A stretch of DNA of 64,000 bases from Rhizobium leguminosarum bv. trifolii WSM1325 (GTDB taxonomy: Bacteria; Pseudomonadota; Alphaproteobacteria; Rhizobiales; Rhizobiaceae): the NCBI GenBank assembly GCA_000023185.1, contig CP001626.1:248001-312000 (forward strand). Direction: 5' to 3'. A program made the translations under genes and the position numbers. How positions within the stretch are numbered: the stretch's first letter is position 1; each line of letters begins with the position of its first letter. Under the pieces are notes generated by a model. It was not told where the DNA came from, did not search any database, and saw only the letters and a list, made by a program, of their open reading frames with translations. Positions 6,760-16,171 of the stretch are shown one piece after another.

Positions 6760-8900
6760 GCGACCTGCCTCATCTGCTGGGACCACAGGTGACGATAGGT
6801 CATGCAGCGCGATACGAGCTGATCATGCCGGCCGATATCGGCGACCTTGCCACGCTCGATGACGAGAATGGCATCGGCATCGACGAGCGTCGAAAGCCGG
6901 TGCGAGACAATGATGACGGTGCGGCCGGCGGCGATGCGGCTCAGATTATCGCGGATGATCGCCTCACTGTCGGGGTCGAGCGCGCTCGTCGCCTCGTCGA
7001 AGATCAACAGCTTCGGATCGGTGATAAGCGCGCGGGCAATGGCAAGCCGCTGCTTCTGGCCACCTGACAGGTTGGAGGCGTTTTCCTCCAGCATCGTGTC
7101 AAAGCCGCGCGGCAGGCGCTCGATGAACTCCTCGGCGCCGGCGATGCGGGCGACTTCCATGATCTCTTCGATGCTGGCATCGGGCTTGGCGGCGGCAATA
7201 TTCTCGCGCACCGAGCCGCGAAACAGGAAACTATCCTGCAACACGACGCCGATGCTCGTTCTCAGATGCACGAGATCGATCTCGCGGCTGTCATAGCCAT
7301 CCATGCGCACGAGGCCTTCCTGGCTCTGATAGAGCCCCTGGATGAGCCTTGTGATCGTCGTCTTGCCCGAGCCGCTCTTGCCGACCACGCCGAAGAGGCA
7401 GCCCGCGGGAATGGCGAAAGAGACATTGTCCAGCGCCGGCGCGCTATCCGGGCCGTAACGGAAGCTGACCCTGTCGAATTCGATGCGGCCCTGCAGATGC
7501 GGCCGAACACCTCGCCCGCGGCCCGCCTGCTCCGGCCGCTGGTTCATGATCTCGCCGAGCATGCGCACGGAGAGCGCGACTTCCTGATATTCGTGCACCA
7601 TTGTGACGATCTGCACCAGTGGTCCCGAGACCCGGCCGGCGAGCATGTTGAAGGCGACCAGCGCGCCGATCGTCATCGCGCCGCTGAAGACATCGAGCGC
7701 GCCGAGGCCGATGATTGCGACGCTCATCAGCTTCTCCAGCAGCCCGGTCATCGCCTGGGCGATGGTCGAGATCTTGTCGACCCGGAAACGCACGGAGATC
7801 GACTGGGCCGAATAATCGTCCCACACCTTGCGCTGGCGCGGCTCCAGCGCCAGCGATTTGACGGTGCGCATGCCGTGCACGGTTTCCACCAGCAATGCCT
7901 GCCGGTCGCCTTCGGCCTGGTAAAGCGCCTGCAACCGGCGCTGGAACGGCCCGACGAGCATCATCACCACGAGCCCGACGAGGGCGGCGAAACCGAGCAC
8001 GACAAGCGTCAGCTTGACGCTGTAGAGAAGCAAGATCGGCACGAAGACCAGCAGCGAAACGCCGTCCAGGAGCGTAAGAAACAGCCGGCCGGTCAGGAAT
8101 TCGCGGATGCGCCCAGTCTGCTGCATATGCTTGACGAGAACGCCGGCCGAGGCATGCTCGAAGAGCGCGATCGGCAGATTGAGCAGATGGCCGAAGGTGC
8201 GGGTCGCGACGCGGATGTCGATCCTGTTCGTCGCATAAAGCAGCAGATAACGGCGCAGGAAGGTGAAGGTCGCGTCGAAGACGAGCGCGATCGCGATGCC
8301 CACCGTCAGAACCGTCAGCGTCGCATAGCTCTGATGCACCAGCACCTTGTCGATGACGAGCTGAAAGAAGATCGGCGTGGTCAGCCCCAGCCCGTAAAGC
8401 ACGAAGGCGGCGAGCGCGACGTCGCGGAAGAAGCTGCGCTGCTTGATGATCTCGGGGACGAACCAGCGGAAGCCGAAAGGCCGATCCTCATCGGACATGC
8501 GATAGTTGCGCTTCAGCAGGATCACCGATCCGAGCCAGGCCTTGGCGAACTGCTCTTCGCTGAGCATCATCACCTCGGCGCGTGATGCCAGCGGGTCGAG
8601 AACGCGGATTCTCTCATCCTCCCCGCTCCCGACAGCACCGGCGATGACCACCCAATTGCCGTTCGTCAGCTCAGCGAGCACCGGGAAGGCCTCGCCGAGT
8701 TGGAACAGGGATCGCCAGTCGAGCGTCAGATGCCTTGCTCTGAGGCCGGCATCCTTGGCCATGCGCAGCAACTGCCGCATGGCAACGGGATCGTTGCCGA
8801 CGGCATAATCGTGCTGCAGTCGTTCAGGAGCAAGATCGACGCCGTGATGACGCGCTACGAGCGCAAGACAGTGCAGGTTGGTATGCAGAAAACCACTCAT
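6756..8900 (-). CDS. HlyB-like type I secretion ABC exporter with C39-like domain
   Basis: The 714-residue fused permease and ATPase should power export of large proteins across the inner membrane. An N-terminal C39-like domain (about residues 1-130) is followed by six membrane segments (about 150-440). The nucleotide-binding domain then has a Walker A GKSGSGKTT near residue 505, the signature LSGGQKQRLAIARAL near 612, a Walker B LLIFDEATSALD near 636, and the H-loop VSHR. In the C39-like domain the position of the catalytic Cys appears to be Thr7 (HTNLHCLALVARHHG), so it is probably a non-cleaving substrate-binding domain as in HlyB. The ATG at 8900 is chosen because similarity starts there; the frame stays open upstream without homology. 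It overlaps the adaptor by 4 bp. Confidence 0.92.
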   Translation of the reverse strand: MSGFLHTNLHCLALVARHHGVDLAPERLQHDYAVGNDPVAMRQLLRMAKDAGLRARHLTLDWRSLFQLGEAFPVLAELTNGNWVVIAGAVGSGEDERIRVLDPLASRAEVMMLSEEQFAKAWLGSVILLKRNYRMSDEDRPFGFRWFVPEIIKQRSFFRDVALAAFVLYGLGLTTPIFFQLVIDKVLVHQSYATLTVLTVGIAIALVFDATFTFLRRYLLLYATNRIDIRVATRTFGHLLNLPIALFEHASAGVLVKHMQQTGRIREFLTGRLFLTLLDGVSLLVFVPILLLYSVKLTLVVLGFAALVGLVVMMLVGPFQRRLQALYQAEGDRQALLVETVHGMRTVKSLALEPRQRKVWDDYSAQSISVRFRVDKISTIAQAMTGLLEKLMSVAIIGLGALDVFSGAMTIGALVAFNMLAGRVSGPLVQIVTMVHEYQEVALSVRMLGEIMNQRPEQAGRGRGVRPHLQGRIEFDRVSFRYGPDSAPALDNVSFAIPAGCLFGVVGKSGSGKTTITRLIQGLYQSQEGLVRMDGYDSREIDLVHLRTSIGVVLQDSFLFRGSVRENIAAAKPDASIEEIMEVARIAGAEEFIERLPRGFDTMLEENASNLSGGQKQRLAIARALITDPKLLIFDEATSALDPDSEAIIRDNLSRIAAGRTVIIVSHRLSTLVDADAILVIERGKVADIGRHDQLVSRCMTYRHLWSQQMRQVA

Positions 8901-8945
8901 GGCCCACCCGAAACAATACGAGACCGAGGCTTCGATTTGAAAAGT

Positions 8946-8986
8946 TAGAGCGTCTTTGTGCGTCCGAATGGACGCACGGCGCTCTA
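8946..8986. repeat. Palindromic hairpin element, copy 1
   Basis: A long imperfect palindrome: the outer arms TAGAGCG and CGCTCTA enclose the inner stem GTGCGTCC / GGACGCAC with loop GAAT. It lies between the small gene and the exporter gene. A related hairpin lies on the other side of the small gene (9345-9377). It could attenuate or process the operon mRNA, or be an intergenic repeat. Confidence 0.6.
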
Positions 8987-8997
8987 GACCTGTTTTA

Positions 8998-9306
8998 TCA
9001 GTTGAAGTTCGGCGAGGCGTTCGAAGCGCCGGCCTGCACCGTCTGAATATCGGCAGCCGCCGCAGCTGGCATATCGCCGATGCGACGGACCGCACCCGAC
9101 TCGACCAACCCGCCAAGCGCCTTCTGCATGAGATCGACGGCATTGGCGAAGGCATCGACCGGCATGATGATGCGCTGGCGGAAGACCGGCTTCGGATTGT
9201 TGTTGGCGTCACGATCGGTGGCCGAGAGCGACATCAGGTCGATGCGCACGATCGTTCCGGTGATGGTGATTTCGCCGATGCCATCTGCATAAAGTTCGTT
9301 GCTCAT
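8998..9306 (-). CDS. Small hypothetical protein upstream of the type I exporter
   Basis: This 102-residue protein is of a type I do not recognise. It begins MSNELYADGIGEITITGTIV and has an alternating, probably beta-rich first half, a short helix (AFANAVDLMQKALGGLVES), and an Ala/Asn-rich tail. There is no signal peptide or membrane segment. A good Shine-Dalgarno (AAGGAGAG) lies just upstream of the ATG at 9306. It is first in the three-gene secretion set and sits between two related hairpins. A role as chaperone or regulator of the exported giants is possible but is guesswork. Confidence 0.7.
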   Translation of the reverse strand: MSNELYADGIGEITITGTIVRIDLMSLSATDRDANNNPKPVFRQRIIMPVDAFANAVDLMQKALGGLVESGAVRRIGDMPAAAAADIQTVQAGASNASPNFN

Positions 9307-9344
9307 TGTTCTCTCCTTTGGTTGATAATCAAAACGTCTTCACC

Positions 9345-9377
9345 TTAGGGCGCCTTACGTCCATTAGGACGCTCTAA
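9345..9377. repeat. Palindromic hairpin element, copy 2
   Basis: TTAGGGCG and CGCTCTAA are outer arms with one mismatch, enclosing a GTCC / GGAC inner stem with loop ATTA. It resembles the hairpin at 8946-8986 in design and sequence. It lies between the first CobW-like gene and the small gene, where it may end or attenuate transcription from upstream. Confidence 0.55.
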
Positions 9378-9382
9378 CTATT

Positions 9383-10594
9383 TCAATGTGCGTGCTGCCA
9401 CGCCGGAAACGGGTCCCGAAGCCCGGCGGCGGTCTGCGGATCGAAGCCTGTCTCCTCACCGGTCAGGCAGTCGTCGAGCGCGGTGCGGATGGCTTCCTCG
9501 TCGAAGCCGGCGCCGATGAAGACCAGTTCCTGGCGGCGGTCGCCCCAGACCTCGTCCCAATGCCGGTCGAGCAGCTGGCGGAATTGAGGATGGCGCGGCC
9601 AGTGTGCTTTCGGCACCGACGCCCACCAGAAGCCCTTGGTGTCGATGCGGCACTGGGTGCCGGCAATCGACAGCAGGCCGATCTCGTTGGGCCTCGTCGC
9701 CAGCCAGAAATGACCCTTCGCGCGGATGAGGCCCCGCCATTTCCTGTCGAGAAAATCCCGCAGCCTGGAGGGATCGAACGGCCGGCGGCTGCGATAGACG
9801 AAGCTCGAAATACCGTATTCCTCGGTCTCCGGCACATGATCGCCCCAACCGAAGAGTTCCTTGTGCCACAGCGGATGGCGGGCAGCTCTCGCTTCGCTGA
9901 AGAGGCCGGTATTCAGGATAGCGTCGAGTTTTAGCCGGCCGAAGCCGGTTTCGATGACGCGGGCGTCGGGATTGAGTGCGGCTACGATGCGGCGAACCTC
10001 GGCAAGAGCTACGGGCGTCACCTCCGTGGCCTTGTTGATGACAACGACGTCGGCAAATTCGATCTGCTCGACAAGGAGCTCGACGAGCCTACGCTCGTCA
10101 TCTCCGTCCCGGCTCTCGCCACGATCCCTCAGGAATTCCGCGCTGGCATAATCGGCCAGCAGATTGACCGCATCGACGACGGAAACCATCGTGTCGAGCC
10201 GCGCGACATCGCAGAGTGCCGCGCCGCTCTCGTCGCGGAAGGAGAAGGTTGCTGCGACCGGCAGAGGCTCGGCAATGCCGGTGCCCTCGATCAGCAGATA
10301 GTCGAAACGGCCAGCGCTAGCGAGCCGGCGGACCTCGCTCAGAAGATCGTCGCGCAAAGTGCAGCAGATGCAGCCATTGGTGAGCTCCACCAGCGTCTCG
10401 TCCGTCCGCGACAGGTTGGCTCCGCCGTCTCGGACGAGATCGGCATCGATATTGACCTCGCTCATGTCGTTGACGATCACGGCGACTCGACGTCCCTCGC
10501 GATTGTGCAGAACATGATTGAGGACCGTCGTCTTGCCGGCGCCGAGAAACCCGGCAAGGACCGTGACCGGAAGTCTGTTGTCTGCACTCGTCAT
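9383..10594 (-). CDS. CobW/COG0523-family metal-chaperone GTPase, copy 1
   Basis: This 403-residue cytoplasmic GTPase belongs to the family that delivers metals such as Zn, Co or Fe to client proteins. It has Walker [10 protein letters not shown] at residues 15-23 and the metal-binding CxCC motif NGCICCTLR at about 74-82. Next come a Walker B-like region [11 protein letters not shown], the guanine-specificity motif NKAT, and a CobW C-terminal domain ([16 protein letters not shown] to RRQELVFIG). A His-rich stretch, HPLWHKEL, lies before the C-terminal domain. It starts 21 bp after the stop codon of the giant gene at 10616-16036 and is probably co-transcribed with it. The second giant gene has the same arrangement. 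The metal is unknown. Confidence 0.92.
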   Translation of the reverse strand: MTSADNRLPVTVLAGFLGAGKTTVLNHVLHNREGRRVAVIVNDMSEVNIDADLVRDGGANLSRTDETLVELTNGCICCTLRDDLLSEVRRLASAGRFDYLLIEGTGIAEPLPVAATFSFRDESGAALCDVARLDTMVSVVDAVNLLADYASAEFLRDRGESRDGDDERRLVELLVEQIEFADVVVINKATEVTPVALAEVRRIVAALNPDARVIETGFGRLKLDAILNTGLFSEARAARHPLWHKELFGWGDHVPETEEYGISSFVYRSRRPFDPSRLRDFLDRKWRGLIRAKGHFWLATRPNEIGLLSIAGTQCRIDTKGFWWASVPKAHWPRHPQFRQLLDRHWDEVWGDRRQELVFIGAGFDEEAIRTALDDCLTGEETGFDPQTAAGLRDPFPAWQHAH

Positions 10595-10615
10595 CGGTAC
10601 TCCCCGCTCGCTTTT

Positions 10616-13600
10616 CTACGCCGCGAGCTGCGGTCTGAATGCTACGTCCACATAGTAGTTTGTGCTGTTATAGCTGGCACTCGGGAACAACCCGCTCGAC
10701 CCATAGGCATAGACGCCGTTACTGCCGCTGAGCGCCCTGAGATCGCCATTCGTCACATCGGCGCTGAAGTAATTGCCGGTCGCCGAATAATTGCCGTTGG
10801 TGCTGTAGGAAACGACATAGGTCGTATCCGCGGCGACCTCGACCTGCTGGGTGAGTGTCGCGGTCTGCCAGCCGCTTGCCGTTTCGTTGCTGAAGGCGAC
10901 GCTACCGAGCAGCGTGCCCGAAGCAGTCCAGAGATAGCCGTTATGCGGGCCTGTATTGTCGACACCCTTGTAGAAGCGGATGCCGGTGATCCAGCCTGCC
11001 GTATCGGCCTGGAATTTCATGCCGAGATTGACCTGCTGATTGTCGTTGGTGGAGACGATTGCAGGCGTTGCATTGGCGGCAAAGAGATTCTGCTCCGGGC
11101 CTGCAGCCGGGTTGTTGATGATGAGCGCAACCTGGGCCGTGGCCGTGCCGCCCTTGCCGTCTGATATCGCGTAGCTGAAGCTCGCCGGTCCCGAATAGGC
11201 TGCGGTCGGCGTGAAGGTCACCGTCTGGGCCTGGGCATTGTATGCGACCGAGCCGTTGACGCCGCCGCTGACACCAGTGATCGTGAGCGGATCGCCATCG
11301 GCATCGCTGTCGTTTGAAAGCAGCGCCGACGCCTGGATGGTGATCGGCGTGCCCGTATTTGTCGAGTAGCCGCTGTCATTGGTTGCGACCGGAACTGAAT
11401 TCTGCGCGCCCTGCTGATAGAGCACGTCCACCCAGTAATTGCTGGCATTGTAGGAGGCGGTCGGGAACAGGCTGCCCGTGCCATAGGCATAGACGCCGTT
11501 GCCGCCGCTGACCGAACTTGCCGGCGCCGTCAGCGCGCCGCTCGTAAAGTCCGTCGTGAAGTAGTTTGCGGTTGCCGAATAGAAGCCGTTCGAATGGTAG
11601 CTCGCCACATAGGTGACGCCGGCCGTGACATTGATCGGCTGCGTGAAGGAGACCGTCTGCCAGCCGCTTCCCGTCTCGTTGATGAAGGTTGCCTGGCCAA
11701 GGAGCTGGCCGCTCGTGGTCCAGAGCGAGCCGACATGCGTGCCGGTATCCTGAGCGCTCTTGTAATAGGTGAGCCCCGTGATCTGGCCGTTGGCGGAAGC
11801 GATGAACTTGACGCCAAGTTCGACCGAGTTGGCGTCGTTGGCGGCGGCTGCACCCGACGTGTCGGCGCTTGTAAACAAGCTCGAGGTCGTGCCGCCGCCG
11901 GGCTGCGAATTGACAGTGAGGCTGACGGTGGCCGAGGCCGTGCCGCCATGGCCGTCCGAGATCGAATAGGAGAAGCTTGCGACGCCCGTATAGCCCGAAT
12001 TCGGCGTGAAGATCACCGAGTTGGTCTGGCTGTTGAAGGTCACCGTTCCGTTGACCGCGCCATTGGCGCCAGTAATGTTCAGCGGGTCGCCATCGCTGTC
12101 GCTGTCGTTGGCAAGCAGGTTGGCCGCGGTAATCGACAGGGCCGTGTTGGCATAGGTCGTGTAGCCGTTGTCGTTGGCGGCAACCGGCACCGTGTTGCCC
12201 GTCGACTGGTTGAAGACGACATCGACCCAGTAATTCGACGACTGGTAGCTCTGGGTCGGGAAGGTTGAGCCCGATCCGACGGCATAGACGCCGTTCGTGC
12301 CGGCCAGCGCCGTCAGCGAGCCGTTGGTATGTGCCGTGTTGAAATAGCCTGCCGTTGCCACATAGCTGCCGGTCGTGTGGTAGGAGGCGACATAGGTCGC
12401 ACCCGCCGTGATCTGAAGCGGCGTGGAGAAGGTTGCTGTCTGCCAGCCGGAAAGCGACTCGTTGGTGAAGGTGACCGTGGCGACGAGCGTGCCGTCGGCC
12501 CTCCAGATAGAGCCAGTGTGCACGCTGGTGTCGCCGGCAGCCTTGTAATAGCGGATGCCCGAGATCGTGCCGTTTGCGGAGGCGACGAACTTCATGCCGA
12601 GTTCCATCGCCGTATTGTCGTTAAAGCTGCCGCCGGTCGGTCCCTCACTGCCGGTAAACAGCGTCTCGCCGGCCGGACTTGGCTGAACCGTGAGGCTGAC
12701 ATTGCCCTGATCCGTGCCACCGCGGCCGTCCGACAGCGTATAGGTGAAGCTTGCCGGCCCCGAATAATTGCTAGCCGGCGTGAAGGTGATGGCTCCGGTC
12801 TGCGTGTTGAGAGCAACCGTGCCGTTCAGCGCATTGCCGACGGCGGTGATGGTCAGCGCATCGCCATTGGCGTCGACATCATTTGCTACGAGTGCGGCAA
12901 TCGAGATAACAAGCGTCCCGTTATGGCCGATGATCAGCCCGCCGTCGTCGGTTGCGACCGGCTGGCTGTTCGGGCCGGCACCGAAGACCACGTCCACCCA
13001 ATAGTTGGAGCCGCCGGGGCTCTGGCCGGGGAACGTGCTGGTGCCGCTATAGGCAAAGACACCGCCGCCATCGACGGCCTTCAGCGCGCCGCTAGCATAG
13101 GGCTCGTTGAAATAATTCTCGGTGACGGAGAAGAATCCGTTGCTGTGATAGGAGGCCACATAGGTCGTGCCGGCGGCGATCTGGATCGGCGAGGAGAACA
13201 TCACCGTCTGCCAGCCGGAGAGCGATTCACCCGCCGACACGCCTGTTGCGAGCAGCGTTCCGTCGCCGGACCAGAGGCTGACGACGTGGTCGCCGGTATT
13301 GTAGAAGCCCTTGTAGAAGCGGATGCCCTGCACCGAGCCTGCCGTCGTTGCCTGGAAGCGCAGGCCGAGCTCGACCGGATCTCGATCGATTGCCGTTTCC
13401 ACCGCAGGCTTTTCCGCCAGCGTCCACAGGCCCTGTGTGCCCGGCAGGGTGACAGTAACCTGCTTGCCGGCCGATGGTGCCTCCAGATTGACGCTGTCGT
13501 CGACGGCGCGCGACAGGATCGTATAGGTGCCGCTCGCCTGGACGACCCAGTTATAGCTCCAGCTCTCGCGGCCGGTGGCCTTGAACCAGTGCTGGCCGCC

Positions 13601-16036
13601 ATCTGTGGAGATCTCGACACCGGCAATGATGCCGCCGCCGAAATCCTGCGCCGTGCCGGTGATGGTGACGCGCTGCCCTTCGACGAAGCTGGCACCGATG
13701 ATCGGCGAGCTGATCGACGAGGTGGGCTTCAACGCGTCGGTCGATTGGGTCGCGAGGATCAGGCTCGCATCGAGCGTAGTCGGCTGGATGCCCATGTCCG
13801 CGAACATGTTGACCATCGCCTGCTGCACGTTGGGATCGGTCGGCGTCTCCGCTCCCTGGTGGTTGGCGTTCAGGCCCCAGGACCAGAAGACGGTGCCGGC
13901 GCCGAAGACGAGCGCGCCGCTTTCGGCCCGGTACATGGTGAGGCTATGGGTCGCCTGCGCATCGCCGACCGTCGTGCCGTAGTCGCGCAGATAGGTGCTG
14001 ACCGCGATCGAGGAGAGCGACAGGTTGATAAGGCCATCCGGCCGGAAGCCGTTTTCGACGTCGGAATCCCACTCGTAGCCGAGCAGGTTCTGCACGAGAT
14101 TGAAGGTCTCGCCCTCCTCAAGCTCGGCGACATCGGTGTTGCGCCAGAAGCGCAGGTTCGAATAGTCGTAGGGGATGGTGATCGTATCGGAACGGTAGCT
14201 GTCCACCTGGAACAACGTGCCGGTCAGCGAATTCTCCGGCTCCTGCCCCGGATCGGTATAGCGCGGATCACGCCAGGTGCCAGTGCTGGTACTGCTCGGA
14301 TCCGTGCTCGTGCCCCAGGTCTCCTTGTAACAGACCATGGTGCGATAGGCCTGGCCGCTGCCGTCGATACTGCTTTCCCAGCGCACCTTCCAGTAGCACT
14401 CGTTGCCGCTCCAGAAGGCGAGGTTCACACCCGCATCGCGGGCCGCCTCGACATTGGCACGCTGTTCGGCCGACCAGTATTCGTCATGACCGACGGAGAG
14501 ATAGGCATCATGGTTCAGCAGCAGGCTGCCGCTGCGCGTCGCATCGACGCCGGAGATATAGGAAACATCGTAGCCGTTCTGCTCCAGCCACTGGATCGCC
14601 GAAGACTCGACACCGAAGATGAAATCATGCGAGCCGCCGATCGGGCTGGTATTGGTGATGATCGGGCGGTTGTAGCTGACGGCCGAGGCGCGGCCGATCG
14701 CGGTCAGCCCGCAGCTGCAGTTCGGCGGCAGGTAGCCGATCATGTCGGCCGGATCGACGGGGACTTCGCCGTAATAGAGGCTGGCGCCGCCCCAGGCATT
14801 ATAGGCCTGCCAGGTGGTATCGGATGTCTGGAAGACGATATCGCTGGTCGAGGCATCGTCGCGCACGACGAAGGGGATGATGCTTGCATCCTCGGTGCCA
14901 TCCTCGCGCACGAGCTTGGCGAAATAGACGCCCGAAACGGCGTCGTCGGGAATCTCCCAGCTCGCCGATACCGACCAGTTGCCGCAATCGATGAGGCCGA
15001 GCGACATGTCGACGATCGGGTGCGGCTGGATCTGCGCCGATGTCAGCGATTGCTCTATCGAGTCAACCTTGCGCGCGCCGGCTCCGCCGTAATAGCCAAT
15101 GCGGTAAATATCGATGCGGTAGTGGGTGGAATCGGTGGCAATCTTGAAATCGACCGTCTGGCCGATATTCGTGCTGATTTCGGTGGCAAAACCCTGAATG
15201 GTGCCACCGCCATCGCCCTCCAGACCCCACTCGCTGATCGGGTTGCCCTGTTTCAGGTTTTCGAGCGCGATTTTGTTGGGCGTCGCCGCAGCCGAAACCG
15301 CCGCTGCCGCCAATGCTGTCGGGGCCGCGGTCGTCTCAGCAGAAACGTCCTGGCTGGGCTCCAGAGAGACAGATGCTATCGAGGCCTGAAGGCGCAACGA
15401 AGTCGCGCCCAGAGTGCTGGAAGAGCTGACCGGCGCCGCGGTCTTGGCGCTTCCGGTGTCGGCATCGGTGGTAACGCCCGTCAGCGCGGGAGCGGCGGGC
15501 AGTGTCGCAGCCTCCTCGGACGGATCCGGGGCAAGCACGGTGCGTTGCGATGTCGAGGAAGGCGTCTGGAACACCGTCGCAGCGGACGCCGTCTTCGTGA
15601 AACTGTCTTGCGCGCCGCTATCTCCCGCAGGCGCCGGCATCGCCGTCGACGATGCGGAGGACGATTGCGTGTCGCCTGATGAAATCAGGGAAGATGTGAC
15701 AGTGCCTGAGAAAGAGGATTGGACGGTTGCGCTGTCCTGATTGGCAAAGCCGTAGGAACCCTGAGTGCTTGAAGACACCACGGTCGCAGTTCCAACCAAT
15801 GCGGTCCAGACAGAGGGTGGGTGACAGACGCTCGGCGTGCCGCCGGCAGTACTTAGATATTCGCGATTCCTCACATGAAATCTCAGCAAGAGCGGCGTCC
15901 CCGTTTCCCGTCGACCAGCATTGGACGAAATCATCCTGCCAGCTTTCGAAGGGGAACGTACGACAGCAATCTGGGGTATTTGGGTGATACTCCGTACTCC
16001 GATATGATGACCCACACCGCATACCCGACCCGACAA
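10616..16036 (-). CDS. Giant protein: dimethylformamidase-beta-like domain with DUF4082 and cadherin-like repeats, copy 1
   Basis: The frame encodes about 1,806 residues. A Ser/Thr/Ala-rich N-terminal region of about 250 residues precedes an N,N-dimethylformamidase beta-subunit-like domain (about 255-770) with GYYGGAGARKVDS, GHDEYWS near 514 and FWSGNECYWK. An Ig-like domain comes next, and then four DUF4082 domains (about 870-1015, 1125-1277, 1385-1538, 1647-1803) alternate with three cadherin-like domains (such as LLANDSDSDGDPL). The known DMFase is an iron hydrolase of formamides; whether this protein shares the activity is unproven. There is no Sec signal and I see no RTX nonapeptides, so export through the adjacent type I system is inferred. 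The start is uncertain: ATG 15934 is a good alternative. It ends in FRPQLAA. Confidence 0.85.
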   Translation of the reverse strand: MSGRVCGVGHHIGVRSITQIPQIAVVRSPSKAGRMISSNAGRRETGTPLLLRFHVRNREYLSTAGGTPSVCHPPSVWTALVGTATVVSSSTQGSYGFANQDSATVQSSFSGTVTSSLISSGDTQSSSASSTAMPAPAGDSGAQDSFTKTASAATVFQTPSSTSQRTVLAPDPSEEAATLPAAPALTGVTTDADTGSAKTAAPVSSSSTLGATSLRLQASIASVSLEPSQDVSAETTAAPTALAAAAVSAAATPNKIALENLKQGNPISEWGLEGDGGGTIQGFATEISTNIGQTVDFKIATDSTHYRIDIYRIGYYGGAGARKVDSIEQSLTSAQIQPHPIVDMSLGLIDCGNWSVSASWEIPDDAVSGVYFAKLVREDGTEDASIIPFVVRDDASTSDIVFQTSDTTWQAYNAWGGASLYYGEVPVDPADMIGYLPPNCSCGLTAIGRASAVSYNRPIITNTSPIGGSHDFIFGVESSAIQWLEQNGYDVSYISGVDATRSGSLLLNHDAYLSVGHDEYWSAEQRANVEAARDAGVNLAFWSGNECYWKVRWESSIDGSGQAYRTMVCYKETWGTSTDPSSTSTGTWRDPRYTDPGQEPENSLTGTLFQVDSYRSDTITIPYDYSNLRFWRNTDVAELEEGETFNLVQNLLGYEWDSDVENGFRPDGLINLSLSSIAVSTYLRDYGTTVGDAQATHSLTMYRAESGALVFGAGTVFWSWGLNANHQGAETPTDPNVQQAMVNMFADMGIQPTTLDASLILATQSTDALKPTSSISSPIIGASFVEGQRVTITGTAQDFGGGIIAGVEISTDGGQHWFKATGRESWSYNWVVQASGTYTILSRAVDDSVNLEAPSAGKQVTVTLPGTQGLWTLAEKPAVETAIDRDPVELGLRFQATTAGSVQGIRFYKGFYNTGDHVVSLWSGDGTLLATGVSAGESLSGWQTVMFSSPIQIAAGTTYVASYHSNGFFSVTENYFNEPYASGALKAVDGGGVFAYSGTSTFPGQSPGGSNYWVDVVFGAGPNSQPVATDDGGLIIGHNGTLVISIAALVANDVDANGDALTITAVGNALNGTVALNTQTGAITFTPASNYSGPASFTYTLSDGRGGTDQGNVSLTVQPSPAGETLFTGSEGPTGGSFNDNTAMELGMKFVASANGTISGIRYYKAAGDTSVHTGSIWRADGTLVATVTFTNESLSGWQTATFSTPLQITAGATYVASYHTTGSYVATAGYFNTAHTNGSLTALAGTNGVYAVGSGSTFPTQSYQSSNYWVDVVFNQSTGNTVPVAANDNGYTTYANTALSITAANLLANDSDSDGDPLNITGANGAVNGTVTFNSQTNSVIFTPNSGYTGVASFSYSISDGHGGTASATVSLTVNSQPGGGTTSSLFTSADTSGAAAANDANSVELGVKFIASANGQITGLTYYKSAQDTGTHVGSLWTTSGQLLGQATFINETGSGWQTVSFTQPINVTAGVTYVASYHSNGFYSATANYFTTDFTSGALTAPASSVSGGNGVYAYGTGSLFPTASYNASNYWVDVLYQQGAQNSVPVATNDSGYSTNTGTPITIQASALLSNDSDADGDPLTITGVSGGVNGSVAYNAQAQTVTFTPTAAYSGPASFSYAISDGKGGTATAQVALIINNPAAGPEQNLFAANATPAIVSTNDNQQVNLGMKFQADTAGWITGIRFYKGVDNTGPHNGYLWTASGTLLGSVAFSNETASGWQTATLTQQVEVAADTTYVVSYSTNGNYSATGNYFSADVTNGDLRALSGSNGVYAYGSSGLFPSASYNSTNYYVDVAFRPQLAA

Positions 16037-16171
16037 GCCCGCAAAGCAGCCTCCGGCTACTGCTCAGTGGCCGACTCTGGGTGAAGAGAAATTCTAGTTC
16101 GGTATTGTCTCGCCGGTCCGGCCGGTCGAGCCGGTACTTTTGCGTCGACCCCGGTACTCCCGCGTCCCGTG

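Noticed and set aside
7266..8585. 439-codon plus-strand open frame opposite the type I exporter
   Set aside because: The exporter motifs on the minus strand are complete; this frame is His/Asp/Arg-rich with no family match.
6756..9212. 818-codon version of the exporter with a 104-residue N-terminal extension
   Set aside because: The extension is Arg/Ser-rich out-of-frame sequence over the upstream small gene; exporter similarity starts at the ATG at 8900.
10616..13400. Regularly repeated DNA that could look like an array
   Set aside because: The repeats are diverged protein modules of about 500-800 bp within one reading frame, not short direct repeats with unique spacers, so not CRISPR.
12329..15679. 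1,116-codon plus-strand open frame opposite the first giant gene
   Set aside because: It mirrors the GC-rich, repetitive giant gene on the other strand, has no domain resemblance, and is a typical antisense shadow.
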